A stretch of 64,000 bases of DNA from Lewinella sp. JB7 (GTDB lineage Bacteria; Bacteroidota; Bacteroidia; Chitinophagales; Saprospiraceae). Of the stretch, positions 9,114 to 17,167 are shown one piece after another. The stretch's first letter is position 1. Every line of letters starts with the position of its first letter. Where the stretch lies: the NCBI RefSeq assembly GCF_024297185.1, contig NZ_JANCTD010000006.1:248001-312000 (forward strand), read 5' to 3'. The notes under the pieces were generated by a model. That model did no database searches and was not told the origin of the DNA. It saw only the letters and a list, made by a program, of their open reading frames with translations. The position numbers and the translations under genes were made by a program.

Positions 9114-9979
9114 CGGCGTCTGAGTCGGCGTGCGATGGCGTGGCGGCGCAGACGGGTGGCTTCGGCACCTACGTATAAGTAGCGCTCGTCGTACACCGCC
9201 AGGGCTTCGTGCTGGGTGGGCAGGGCCCAGGCGATCGTCCGGCGGCGAAGTTTCCCGCGCAGGAAGCGATCGTCCGGGTAGTCCGTGAGCGTGATCAGGG
9301 AAGCGGAGCTGCTCGGCCAGAACCCCAGCAGCCGGCGAAAATTGTAGGCTACCAGAAAGAGTTCGCGGGTCCGGGGGTCAAAGGCCGCCCCCGTCACCAC
9401 GCGCCGGGGCAGGTAAAGGCTGTCCACCAATTCGGCTACGTAGGTACCCGGCCGGGCCGGCAGGCGAAAGTGCTGGATGTAGAACGGGCGACGGCCGAAG
9501 AGGATATCCTTGGTAAATAAGTGCAGGGAACCGTCTACCGCCACCATGGCCTCACAATCGTAGTTGCCGGGGGTGAGGCGGCCCTCGCCCCGCTGACCGG
9601 AATAGGTGAACACGATGGAATCCGTACGGCGCGTGAGGGTATCGTAGCGGTAGATCACCCCGTGGCTCCGGCGGCCGGTATTATTGCCGAAGTCGCCGAC
9701 GTAAAGTGTACCCGCCGCATCCGCGCAGATGTCTTCGTAATCGACCGCCCGGGCGTCCAGGGTGTCCTTCGCTACCAATTCACCGTGCAGACTGGTCGTG
9801 TACAAGTAGGGTCCGTCGCCGCTGTCGTTGTGCCAGATCATGCGGCCTCCTTCGATCACCAGTCCGGAAGCCTCGTTGATGGCGGGGGGAAGGCGCAGTT
9901 TGCGTGGGGGTCGGGTGGTGCCGCAGGACAGCAACAGAAGCAGGGCGGGGACGCAGGAGCAGAGAAGGCGCGCAGTCAT
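9110..9979 (-). CDS. Lipoprotein with beta-propeller-like repeats, 289 aa
   Basis: A signal with LLSC (Cys19) precedes a beta-rich domain beginning INEASGLVIEGGRMIWHNDSG, then TLYVGDFGNNTGRR, DCEAMVAVDGSLHLFTKD, VTGAAFDPRTRELFLVAYNF and HEALAVYDERYLYVGAEAT. The recurring 'EASGL...HNDSG' and 'YVGDFGNN' motifs are familiar from Bacteroidota lipoproteins of unknown role that are predicted to form beta-propellers. The C terminus is strongly basic (RLRRHAIARRLRRR). A -7 box lies 7 nt before the start. No enzymatic function can be assigned. Confidence 0.75.
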   Translation of the reverse strand: MTARLLCSCVPALLLLLSCGTTRPPRKLRLPPAINEASGLVIEGGRMIWHNDSGDGPYLYTTSLHGELVAKDTLDARAVDYEDICADAAGTLYVGDFGNNTGRRSHGVIYRYDTLTRRTDSIVFTYSGQRGEGRLTPGNYDCEAMVAVDGSLHLFTKDILFGRRPFYIQHFRLPARPGTYVAELVDSLYLPRRVVTGAAFDPRTRELFLVAYNFRRLLGFWPSSSASLITLTDYPDDRFLRGKLRRRTIAWALPTQHEALAVYDERYLYVGAEATRLRRHAIARRLRRR

Positions 9980-9986
9980 TGGTACA

Positions 9987-9994
9987 CGAAGGTA
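9987..9994 (-). promoter_or_regulatory. -7 box for the beta-propeller lipoprotein gene
   Basis: Minus-strand TACCTTCG, a variant of TAnnTTTG also seen before tatC. It lies 7 nt before the ATG at 9979, which suggests a very short or absent 5' UTR. Confidence 0.4.
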
Positions 9995-10061
9995 AAGACG
10001 TTTGGTCGTCGGTCGGTGCGGATCGGCACCGAATCATCGGGTCAGCCGAACCCGCGCTGCG

Positions 10062-10069
10062 TAGTTTTG
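10062..10069 (+). promoter_or_regulatory. -7 box upstream of the esterase gene
   Basis: TAGTTTTG matches the TAnnTTTG consensus, 54 nt before the ATG at 10124. Its location supports starting the esterase at 10124 rather than at the far upstream in-frame codon. Confidence 0.5.
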
Positions 10070-10123
10070 CGTTCGGAAAACACCGACCGCGCCGCGGTCG
10101 GCGAGCCCAATCCGATCGTTCGT

Positions 10124-11203
10124 ATGCCCCACCGTACCCTTAAACTGATTACGACCACCGACGACGACCGCCCCGTGTACGTGGCCGGTTCCTTCAACAA
10201 CTGGCAGGTCGGGGAGGAAGCCTACCGGATGCAGCCCGACTCTAAGCCGGGCCGGTACCGGCGCACCTTCCGCTTCCCCGATACGGAGCACCGCGTCGAG
10301 TATAAGTACACCCGCGGCGGTTGGGAGGGCGTGGAGCTGGGCGAGCACGGGGAGAACGCCGCCAACCACCTTCGCTTTACCGACACCAGTTGGCACGAAC
10401 CGGACCGGGTGAGCAACTGGGCGAGTCCCGGTCTGGAGTACCGAAAGGAATTTCTGCCCCACATCAAGGTCATTCACGAAAACTTTGAAATCCCGGAGCT
10501 GATCCGTACCCGGCGGGTGGCCGCTCTCCTGCCCCACGATTACCACGACAGTGATAAACGCTACCCCGTACTCTACCTCCAGGACGGTCAGAACCTCTTC
10601 GACGACTACGCTCCTTACGGGAGCTGGGGGGTCGATAAACGGATGGCCAGTCTGGCCGAAAGGGGCATGGGCGACCTGATCGTCATCTCTATCGACCACG
10701 GGGACACGGAGCGGGTCAGTGAATTCACCCCCTCGTTCAGTACCCGCCTGGGCCGGGGCGACGGCCGTCACTACGTGCGTTTTCTGGCCGAAAGCCTCAA
10801 GCCGTACATCGACGCCAACTTCCGCACCCGCCCCGAACCCGAATACACGGGCATCGGGGGCAGCTCCCTGGGGGGGCTCATCAGCATCTACGCCGGCATT
10901 CTGTACCCCCGGGTGTACGACCGCCTGATGGTGTTCAGTCCCAGCCTATGGGTGACTCCGGAGATTCCCTTTAACCTGTTGAACCTAACCCACAAGTACC
11001 GGGGGCGGATGTACCTCTACGGCGGGGAGGCGGAGAGCAATACCATGGTGCCCAACATGAAACGCTTCCAGGAGCAATTACTGACCCAAACGGGCACTAC
11101 CCGACTGGAGATCGAACTGGCCGTAGACCCCCTGGGACAGCACAACGAAGCCCGCTGGGGCAGCGAGTTTCCGAAGGCCGTGGAGTGGTTGTTTTTCCGG
11201 TGA
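10124..11203 (+). CDS. Esterase D-type alpha/beta hydrolase with N-terminal starch-binding-like domain
   Basis: 359 residues from the ATG at 10124. The frame is open back to 9521, but that part is antisense to the preceding lipoprotein and upstream of the promoter box. Residues 1-100 form an E-set/CBM domain: VYVAGSFNNWQVG, RRTFRFPDTEHRVEYKYTRGGWE. The rest is an esterase-D/enterochelin-esterase-like hydrolase with VLYLQDGQNLFDDY, the nucleophile elbow GIGGSSLGGLIS and a late QHNEARWGSEFP that supplies the catalytic His. Such proteins cleave carboxyl esters, for example on siderophores or polysaccharides; the substrate is not visible. No signal peptide is present. Confidence 0.88.
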   Translation: MPHRTLKLITTTDDDRPVYVAGSFNNWQVGEEAYRMQPDSKPGRYRRTFRFPDTEHRVEYKYTRGGWEGVELGEHGENAANHLRFTDTSWHEPDRVSNWASPGLEYRKEFLPHIKVIHENFEIPELIRTRRVAALLPHDYHDSDKRYPVLYLQDGQNLFDDYAPYGSWGVDKRMASLAERGMGDLIVISIDHGDTERVSEFTPSFSTRLGRGDGRHYVRFLAESLKPYIDANFRTRPEPEYTGIGGSSLGGLISIYAGILYPRVYDRLMVFSPSLWVTPEIPFNLLNLTHKYRGRMYLYGGEAESNTMVPNMKRFQEQLLTQTGTTRLEIELAVDPLGQHNEARWGSEFPKAVEWLFFR

Positions 11204-11225
11204 GCCCTCCTTTCGTCGGATTCCC

Positions 11226-11233
11226 TATCTTTG
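11226..11233 (+). promoter_or_regulatory. -7 box upstream of the lytic transglycosylase gene
   Basis: TATCTTTG is a perfect TAnnTTTG match, 23 bp after the esterase stop codon. It makes the in-frame GTG at 11185 an unlikely start, because that codon would lie upstream of the promoter and inside the esterase gene. Confidence 0.6.
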
Positions 11234-11268
11234 GCAGCATCGTCCTTCTACTACCACACACCCGTCAC

Positions 11269-12612
11269 TTGCCTTACTTTCTTTTCTTTATTTTCCTCCT
11301 GTTCTTCGACCGTCCGCTCACCGCCGGTACGCCCGACATTGCCGCGGCGGAACGACAGGCACGGGAGATTATGGAGTTGAGCCGGGAGGAGGTGGAGGAT
11401 CGACTCCGCGCCTTCGATCACTCCCTCATCGACTACCAGGTCGACGACGCGGTCTATCGCCGGGTCGTTAATTATCTCCTGCACTGGCCCATTTCGAGCG
11501 GACGGATGCTGGCCCGCTCAGCGCGTTTTTACCCCATCTTCGAAGAGCAGTTGGTGGCCGCCGGTCTGCCGCTGGAGCTGAAGCACCTGAGTATCGTAGA
11601 GAGCGCGTTGCGGTCGTGGGCCGTCAGTCCGGTCGGAGCCGGCGGGCTCTGGCAACTGATGCCCGGCACGGCGCGGGAATTGGGCCTGATCGTCAACGAC
11701 GAACTGGACGAGCGCCTTGACCCTACGCTCGGCTGCGCCGCCGGCCTGGAGTATCTCCGCATTCAGTACGAACGTTACGGTGACTGGGCGCTGGCACTGG
11801 CCGCGTACAACTCCGGTCCCGGCAACGTCAACCGCGCCATCCGCCGTTCGGGGAGCCGCGATTACTGGAAACTCCGGCGGTTCCTGCCCCGGGAAACTCG
11901 CGATTACGTACCCAACTTTATCGCGGCCATCTTCCTTATGAGCTACCACCACCACTACGGGTTGCCGGCCACCCAGATATCCCTGGACGGGCAGCTCACG
12001 GAGCGGATACCCGTCACGCGCCGGCTAAGCCTGTACCGGGTAGCCCAGGTCACGGGCCTGCGGCCGGAAGTCGTGGTAGAACTCAACCCTCAGTACCTGC
12101 GCGGATACCTGCCGGGACTGCGGGGCGGTCATTACCTCCAGCTTCCCCGCCGGGTGGTACCCGCCATGCTTGAATACCTGACCCTGCATCCCGCCCAGAT
12201 GCGGGAAGACGAAATCGCCCTGCCCTGGACGAATCCGCGCCTGGCGGCGGGCGAACTCAACGCCGACCGGTATTACCTCCGCTACGAAGTGACCGTGGAG
12301 GAGGGTGATTCCACGGCCCGGCAGGTGGCCCGGCGCCACGACCTTCCCGTCGACCGGCTCCTGGTGTGGAGCGATCGCGGAGAAATGGACACGCTATCCG
12401 CCGGTGAGCTGCTGTGTTACTACGACGTCGACGCTTACCTGCCGTACGATCCGCGGAGTCGCGAGCCCGGTCCGCCCGCTCCGCAGCTCGCCGTGCATCC
12501 GCCCCGCCACATTCAGAAATCCCTGCGGACCTACTTTGCTCCCCTCCCCGATCCGACGATCCGCCTGCACCGGGAACCCGCCAAAAAGTGGTGGCAGCTA
12601 TTCTCCCGTTGA
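11269..12612 (+). CDS. MltD-like lytic murein transglycosylase
   Basis: About 447 residues using the TTG at 11269, which gives a good signal peptide (PYFLFFIFLLFF) and lies downstream of the -7 box at 11226; a GTG at 11185 is the alternative. The catalytic SLT domain has LPLELKHLSIVESALRSWAV with the catalytic Glu in IVES, then GAGGLWQLMPGTAREL and ALAAYNSGPGNVNRAI. This fold cleaves peptidoglycan between MurNAc and GlcNAc to form anhydro ends. The C-terminal region (YRVAQVTGLRPEVVVELNP and a later EEGDSTARQVARRHDLPVD) is LysM-like but degenerate. It acts in the periplasm in wall remodelling. Confidence 0.88.
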   Translation: MPYFLFFIFLLFFDRPLTAGTPDIAAAERQAREIMELSREEVEDRLRAFDHSLIDYQVDDAVYRRVVNYLLHWPISSGRMLARSARFYPIFEEQLVAAGLPLELKHLSIVESALRSWAVSPVGAGGLWQLMPGTARELGLIVNDELDERLDPTLGCAAGLEYLRIQYERYGDWALALAAYNSGPGNVNRAIRRSGSRDYWKLRRFLPRETRDYVPNFIAAIFLMSYHHHYGLPATQISLDGQLTERIPVTRRLSLYRVAQVTGLRPEVVVELNPQYLRGYLPGLRGGHYLQLPRRVVPAMLEYLTLHPAQMREDEIALPWTNPRLAAGELNADRYYLRYEVTVEEGDSTARQVARRHDLPVDRLLVWSDRGEMDTLSAGELLCYYDVDAYLPYDPRSREPGPPAPQLAVHPPRHIQKSLRTYFAPLPDPTIRLHREPAKKWWQLFSR

Positions 12613-12773
12613 GGAGCTTTCGCCCTTCCATCCTTGCTCCCGCGGCCCCGCCCCGCACCGCATACTTCCTTGCTTGCAAGCTGGTTGACCGTGAAAAGGT
12701 GACGTGATTTCGGCCATTGCCGGAACATTGTTGTTAATTTACCGCCCCGAAGGGGAACGATAAAATCGATCAA

Positions 12774-14495
12774 ATGAAATTTAACTCTCAGGGTGACGAA
12801 GAAGTCACCTACGACGCCATCGTCGTTGGAACCGGCATCAGCGGCGGCTGGGCGGCCAAGGAACTTTGCGAAAAGGGGCTCAAAACACTCGTACTGGAAA
12901 AGGGCCGCATGGTAAAGCACGGCGACTACCCGACCGCCAGCCTGGATACCTGGGATCTGGAACTGAACAACAACGTTCCGGCGGAGGAAATCAAGCAGCA
13001 CTACCAGAAGCAGAACCGCACCGGCTACACCGTGAAGCCGCAGAGTAAGCACTGGTTCGTCAAGGACGACGAACACCCCTACGCGGAAAAGGAACGCTTC
13101 GACTGGATGCGCGGCTACCACGTCGGTGGACGCTCGATCATGTGGGGACGCCACAGCTACCGCTGGAGCGACCTCGACTTCCAGGCCAACGCCAAGGACG
13201 GCATCGCGACCCCCTGGCCCATCGGTTACGCCGACATCGCCCCCTGGTACGACTACGTAGAAACCTTCGCCGGCATCAGCGGCGAGCTGCTCGGTCTGTC
13301 GCAGTTGCCCGACGGCAAGTTCCTGCCCATGATGGAGCTTAACTGCGTGGAGGATAAATTCCGCAAGGGCGTAGCCGAGAACATGAACGGCCGCGTCGTA
13401 ACGGCGGGTCGCGTGGCTCACCTGACGGCCTACGACCCCTCCGTCCATAAGGGTACCCGCGGCGCCTGTCAGTTCCGCAACCGCTGCATTCGGGGTTGTC
13501 CTTACGGCGGCTACTTCAGCAGCGTGTCGTCCACGATTCCGGTGGCCCAGGAGACGGGCAACATGACCCTGCGCCCCAACAGCTCGGTGTACAGCCTGAT
13601 CTACGACAAGGAGAACAAGCGCGCCAAGGGGGTCCGGTTCCGTGATTCGGAAACCGGGGAGGACCACGAAGCTTACGCCAAGGTTATTTTCCTGTGCGCC
13701 TCGGCCATCCCGAGTTCCTACATCGTCATGAATACGGAGCACGAGGAAGGGGTAACCATGGACACCAGCGGCCAGCTGGGCGGTAACGTTATGGACCACC
13801 ACTTCCGGGTGGGCGCCTCCGGCAGCACCGAAGAGTTCGGCGACCGCATTGAGAAGGGCCGCAAACCCAACGGCGTCTACATTCCCCGCTACCAGAACCT
13901 CGGCGATCGTGCCAGCAAGAAGGATTACCTGCGGGGCTGGGGCTACCAGGGTGGTGCCGGCCGCGGCGGCTGGGGCCATACCGTGCGGGAGATGAACGTG
14001 AAGGTGGGTCCGGAACTGAAGGAAGCCCTGATCCGGCCCGGAGAATGGACGATGGGCCTGACCGCCTTCGCCGAAACCCTGCCCGATACCAACAACCGCA
14101 TGACCATCGACCGCGATAACCTCGACAAGGACGGGTTGCCCACCATCGTCTTCGACGCCAAGTGGGGAGAGAATGAGTACGCCATGGTCGACGAGATGAT
14201 GAACGACGCCGCCGAGATGCTGGAAGCGGCCGGAATGAAGAACGTGCGCACCTACAACGCCCACTCCTACCCCGGTCTCGGCATCCACGAAATGGGCATG
14301 GCCCGCATGGGCAGCAGCCCAAACAACAGCGTAGTGGACAAGCACAACCGCCTGTGGGCCGCCCCGAACGTCTACATGACGGATGGCGCTTTTATGACCT
14401 CCGCGGCGTGCGTGAACCCCTCCCTTACCTACATGGCCTTTACCGCCCGTGCAGCGGATCACGCCGTCGGCGAACTCAAAAAAATGAACATCTAA
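12774..14495 (+). CDS. GMC-family FAD-dependent oxidoreductase (first copy)
   Basis: 573 residues. The FAD dinucleotide motif VVGTGISGGWAAKE is at residues 17-30, the second FAD motif is HVGGRSIMWGRHSYRWSDLDF, and the C-terminal signature IHEMGMARMG places the catalytic His at 505, followed by NPSLTYMAFTARAADH. A Cys-rich loop (CQFRNRCIRGCPYGGY) is typical of the gluconate/sorbitol dehydrogenase-like branch and could hold an Fe-S cluster. It oxidises a sugar or alcohol; the substrate is unknown. There is no signal peptide, so export with the Tat-bearing small subunit 5 bp downstream is likely (known for related dehydrogenases). It shares layout and many motifs with the copy at 15279. Confidence 0.93.
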   Translation: MKFNSQGDEEVTYDAIVVGTGISGGWAAKELCEKGLKTLVLEKGRMVKHGDYPTASLDTWDLELNNNVPAEEIKQHYQKQNRTGYTVKPQSKHWFVKDDEHPYAEKERFDWMRGYHVGGRSIMWGRHSYRWSDLDFQANAKDGIATPWPIGYADIAPWYDYVETFAGISGELLGLSQLPDGKFLPMMELNCVEDKFRKGVAENMNGRVVTAGRVAHLTAYDPSVHKGTRGACQFRNRCIRGCPYGGYFSSVSSTIPVAQETGNMTLRPNSSVYSLIYDKENKRAKGVRFRDSETGEDHEAYAKVIFLCASAIPSSYIVMNTEHEEGVTMDTSGQLGGNVMDHHFRVGASGSTEEFGDRIEKGRKPNGVYIPRYQNLGDRASKKDYLRGWGYQGGAGRGGWGHTVREMNVKVGPELKEALIRPGEWTMGLTAFAETLPDTNNRMTIDRDNLDKDGLPTIVFDAKWGENEYAMVDEMMNDAAEMLEAAGMKNVRTYNAHSYPGLGIHEMGMARMGSSPNNSVVDKHNRLWAAPNVYMTDGAFMTSAACVNPSLTYMAFTARAADHAVGELKKMNI

Positions 14496-14500
14496 AGACG

Positions 14501-15118
14501 ATGAAAAGAAGAGAACTACTGCGGTACACCGCATACATCACGGGTGTCGCCGTCAGCGGCCCCGTAGCTTCGGCACTCCTGTCCGGTTGTAAGCGCGACG
14601 AAGCCGTCGCCGCCGGAGAGGCCGTCTATAAGCCCGGCTTTTTCAACAACGACGAGTACGAGTACATCAGCAAGCTCGCCGATACCATGATCCCGACCAC
14701 CGATACCCCCGGCGCCCTCGACGTGGGCGTTCCGGAAATGGTCGACAAGATGGTCGGACAGGTGTACGACGAGGAGTCGCGTGACAAATTCCGGAACGGA
14801 CTGAAGGAACTGATGCGCAAGATGGATGCCGACAATACCGATGCCGGGTTCCGCTCCCTTGATACTGATCAGGCCCTGGTCTACCTACAGGATCAGGACC
14901 TTCACTACAAAAATCCCGATACCGACTGGGATACCCTCCCCGAAGTGGAAGCGGGAGCCCGCAACATCTACTTCGACCTTAAGTCGCAGATCGTTGGTGC
15001 CTGGTTCAACAGCGAGCCGATCGGCACCGAGGTCCTGGCTTACGACCCCGTCCCCGGGGAATACATTCCCTGCGGCGACCTGCAGGAACTTACCGGAGGT
15101 GTCGCCTGGGCCATCTAG
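14501..15118 (+). CDS. Gluconate 2-dehydrogenase subunit 3-family protein with Tat/lipoprotein signal
   Basis: 205 residues from the ATG 5 bp after the GMC gene; a longer frame starting at 14354 lies inside that gene and is rejected. The N terminus MKRRELLRYTA has the twin-arginine pair R3-R4, a hydrophobic region, then LLSGC with Cys30, a Tat-exported lipoprotein pattern. The mature part (FFNNDEYEYISKLADTMIPTTDTPGA, VPEMVDKMV) matches the small subunit of membrane-bound gluconate 2-dehydrogenase and related FAD dehydrogenases. It is needed for export and maturation of the catalytic subunit. No cytochrome subunit is adjacent. Confidence 0.9.
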   Translation: MKRRELLRYTAYITGVAVSGPVASALLSGCKRDEAVAAGEAVYKPGFFNNDEYEYISKLADTMIPTTDTPGALDVGVPEMVDKMVGQVYDEESRDKFRNGLKELMRKMDADNTDAGFRSLDTDQALVYLQDQDLHYKNPDTDWDTLPEVEAGARNIYFDLKSQIVGAWFNSEPIGTEVLAYDPVPGEYIPCGDLQELTGGVAWAI

Positions 15119-15144
15119 GCATCCCGGAATTTACGAATAGGCAC

Positions 15145-15171
15145 GGAGCCGGAGTCGTTGACTCCGGCTCC
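15145..15171 (+). terminator. Perfect 12-bp hairpin after the subunit 3 gene
   Basis: GGAGCCGGAGTC and GACTCCGGCTCC form a perfect 12-bp stem with a 3-nt loop, 26 bp after the stop codon. It lacks a long T run (only a pyrimidine-rich tail), so termination is plausible but unproven. It separates the first GMC operon from the second GMC gene. Confidence 0.5.
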
Positions 15172-15278
15172 CGTCTGCCTGGTCGTTAGCCCGGATCGGT
15201 GGCCGGTGGTGTACGTCCACCTCATGCAAATTGTCCGGGCGCGCCCCCTCTATTTACCCACCTTACACTTACCATCCC

Positions 15279-16994
15279 ATGAACTTTAACGCCCAGGGCA
15301 AGGACGAGATCACCTACGATGCCATCGTCATCGGCTCCGGAATCAGCGGCGGCTACGCCGCCATGGAACTGTGTAAGAAGGGCTACAAAGTCCTCATGCT
15401 CGAACGGGGGCGCATGGTGAAGCACGGCGAATACCCTACGGCCAGTATGGACACCTGGGACCTGGGCTACCAAAACCGGGTGCCCCGCGAGGAGATCGCC
15501 GCCCACTACTACAAGCAACACCGCCTCTCGTGGTGGGTCAACCAGGACAATAAACCCTGGATCGTCAAGGACGACGAGTATGATTACGAGGAAAGGCAGC
15601 GGTTCGATTGGATCCGCGGTCACCACGTCGGCGGGCGGTCCATCATGTGGGGCCGGCACTGCTACCGGTGGAGCGACCTTGACTTCGAGGCCAACCTGAA
15701 GGAAGGGATCGCGGTCGACTGGCCCATCCGCTACGCCGATATCGAGCCCTGGTACACCTACGTGGAAAAATTTGTCGGCGTACAGGGCAAGAAGGAAGGA
15801 CTGGCCCACCTGCCCGACGGTGAATTCCTGCCGCCCTTTGACCTCAACTGTGCCGAGGATCACTTCAAACAGGCCGTGGAGAAGGCCTTCCCGGAGCGGA
15901 TCATCACCCCCGGCCGCACCGCCAACCTGACGAAGTACATTCCCGAATTGCACCACGGCACGCGGGGGCAGTGCCAGGCGCGCAACCGGTGCTGGCGGGG
16001 TTGCCCGTACGGCGGTTACTTCAGCAGCGTGTCTTCCACCATTCCGGTAGCCAACGATACGGGCAACCTGACGCTGGTCGCCAACAGCATCGTGCATTCC
16101 CTCATTTACGACGATGCCACCCAGCGGGTCACCGGAGTCAACGTCATCGACGCCGAAACGAAGAAAACGAAAGAGTACTTCAGCAGCGTAGTCTTCTGCA
16201 ACGCCAGCACGATCGGGTCCACCGCCATCCTATTGAACAGTAAGTCGGAACGCTTTCCCGATGGTCTCGGCAACGACAGCGGGGAGCTCGGCCACAATAT
16301 GATGGATCACCACTACGGCATGGGGGGAAGCGCGTCCTTCGACGGCATGAAGGATAAGTACTACAGCGGGCGCAAACCGAACGGTGGGTTCTACATCCCC
16401 CGTTTCCGCAACATAAACGAAGCGACCCGGCGCCCGGACTACATCCGGGGATTCGGCTACCAGGGCGGCATGGGCCGGGGGACTAACCTCGACGCTCCCT
16501 TCGGTCCCGGTTTCAAGGAAGCCATCAGTACCCCGGGCGACTGGTACTTCCGCGCCACCTGCTTCGGTGAGCTTCTGCCCTACCACGAGAACAAGATGAC
16601 CCTCAGTGAGGACAAGGTCGATCAGTACGGCATCCCGGCCCTGGTCTTCGATGCCGGACTAAAGGAAAACGAACGGAAACTCCGCGAGGATGGTGTCAAC
16701 TGCCTGCAGGAGATGATGGAAGCCGCCGGATTCAAGAACGCCACCGTTCACAACAACCCCACCGCCGTTGGAGCCGCTATCCACGAGATGGGCACCGCCC
16801 GCATGGGTCGCGATCCCCGTACCAGCGTCCTCAATAAGTGGAATCAGGTACACGCCGTTCCGAACGTGTTTGTCACCGACGGTAGCTTCATGGTTAGTTC
16901 CGGCACCCAGAACCCCTCCATCATGTACATGGCCATGACCGCCCGGGCCGTCGACTACATGGACAAGACCCTCAAAAAAGACGGCACCCTCTAG
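15279..16994 (+). CDS. GMC-family FAD-dependent oxidoreductase (second copy)
   Basis: 571 residues from the ATG at 15279, chosen because MNFNAQGKDEITYDAIVIGS aligns with the start of the upstream copy; 16 extra codons upstream are not conserved. Motifs: VIGSGISGGYAAMELCKKGY, HVGGRSIMWGRHCYRWSDLDF, CQARNRCWRGCPYGGYFSS and HEMGTARMG with the catalytic His502. The first copy has Met where this one has Thr in that signature. It has no small-subunit gene of its own and no signal peptide, so it may share the subunit encoded at 14501. It probably arose by duplication. The substrate is unknown. Confidence 0.92.
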   Translation: MNFNAQGKDEITYDAIVIGSGISGGYAAMELCKKGYKVLMLERGRMVKHGEYPTASMDTWDLGYQNRVPREEIAAHYYKQHRLSWWVNQDNKPWIVKDDEYDYEERQRFDWIRGHHVGGRSIMWGRHCYRWSDLDFEANLKEGIAVDWPIRYADIEPWYTYVEKFVGVQGKKEGLAHLPDGEFLPPFDLNCAEDHFKQAVEKAFPERIITPGRTANLTKYIPELHHGTRGQCQARNRCWRGCPYGGYFSSVSSTIPVANDTGNLTLVANSIVHSLIYDDATQRVTGVNVIDAETKKTKEYFSSVVFCNASTIGSTAILLNSKSERFPDGLGNDSGELGHNMMDHHYGMGGSASFDGMKDKYYSGRKPNGGFYIPRFRNINEATRRPDYIRGFGYQGGMGRGTNLDAPFGPGFKEAISTPGDWYFRATCFGELLPYHENKMTLSEDKVDQYGIPALVFDAGLKENERKLREDGVNCLQEMMEAAGFKNATVHNNPTAVGAAIHEMGTARMGRDPRTSVLNKWNQVHAVPNVFVTDGSFMVSSGTQNPSIMYMAMTARAVDYMDKTLKKDGTL

Positions 16995-17120
16995 TACAAT
17001 GCTGCTTCCAGCAGCGAAGTACAATGCTGCTTCCAGCAGCGAAAGTACAATGCTGCTTCCAGCAGCGAAAGTACAAGGCTGCTTCCAGCAGCGCCGTACA
17101 ATGCTGCCTCCGGCAGCGCG
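16994..17120. repeat. Five tandem 25-26-bp hairpin units
   Basis: Units start at 16994, 17019, 17045, 17071 and 17096. Each begins GTACAA and contains a 6-bp stem with a 3-nt loop: GCTGCT-TCC-AGCAGC in units 1-4 and GCTGCC-TCC-GGCAGC in unit 5, a paired T-A to C-G change. The first unit overlaps the last base of the GMC stop codon. The array lies between convergent genes, so it may act as a bidirectional terminator or mRNA 3'-end stabiliser. Confidence 0.9.
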
Positions 17121-17167
17121 GACCAGCCTCCGCATCACCTCCACTAAAACCCAGACGCGCCCATCCG

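Noticed and set aside
9521-10123. In-frame extension of the esterase gene
   Set aside because: It is antisense to the lipoprotein gene at 9110-9979, lacks protein-like content, and precedes the promoter box at 10062.
12531-14534. 667-codon minus-strand frame across the first GMC gene
   Set aside because: The plus strand encodes a full GMC oxidoreductase there; the antisense frame has no recognisable motifs and arises from high GC content.
16994-17144. Small ORFs across the hairpin repeat array
   Set aside because: They translate the tandem repeat (AASSS-like low complexity) and are not genes.
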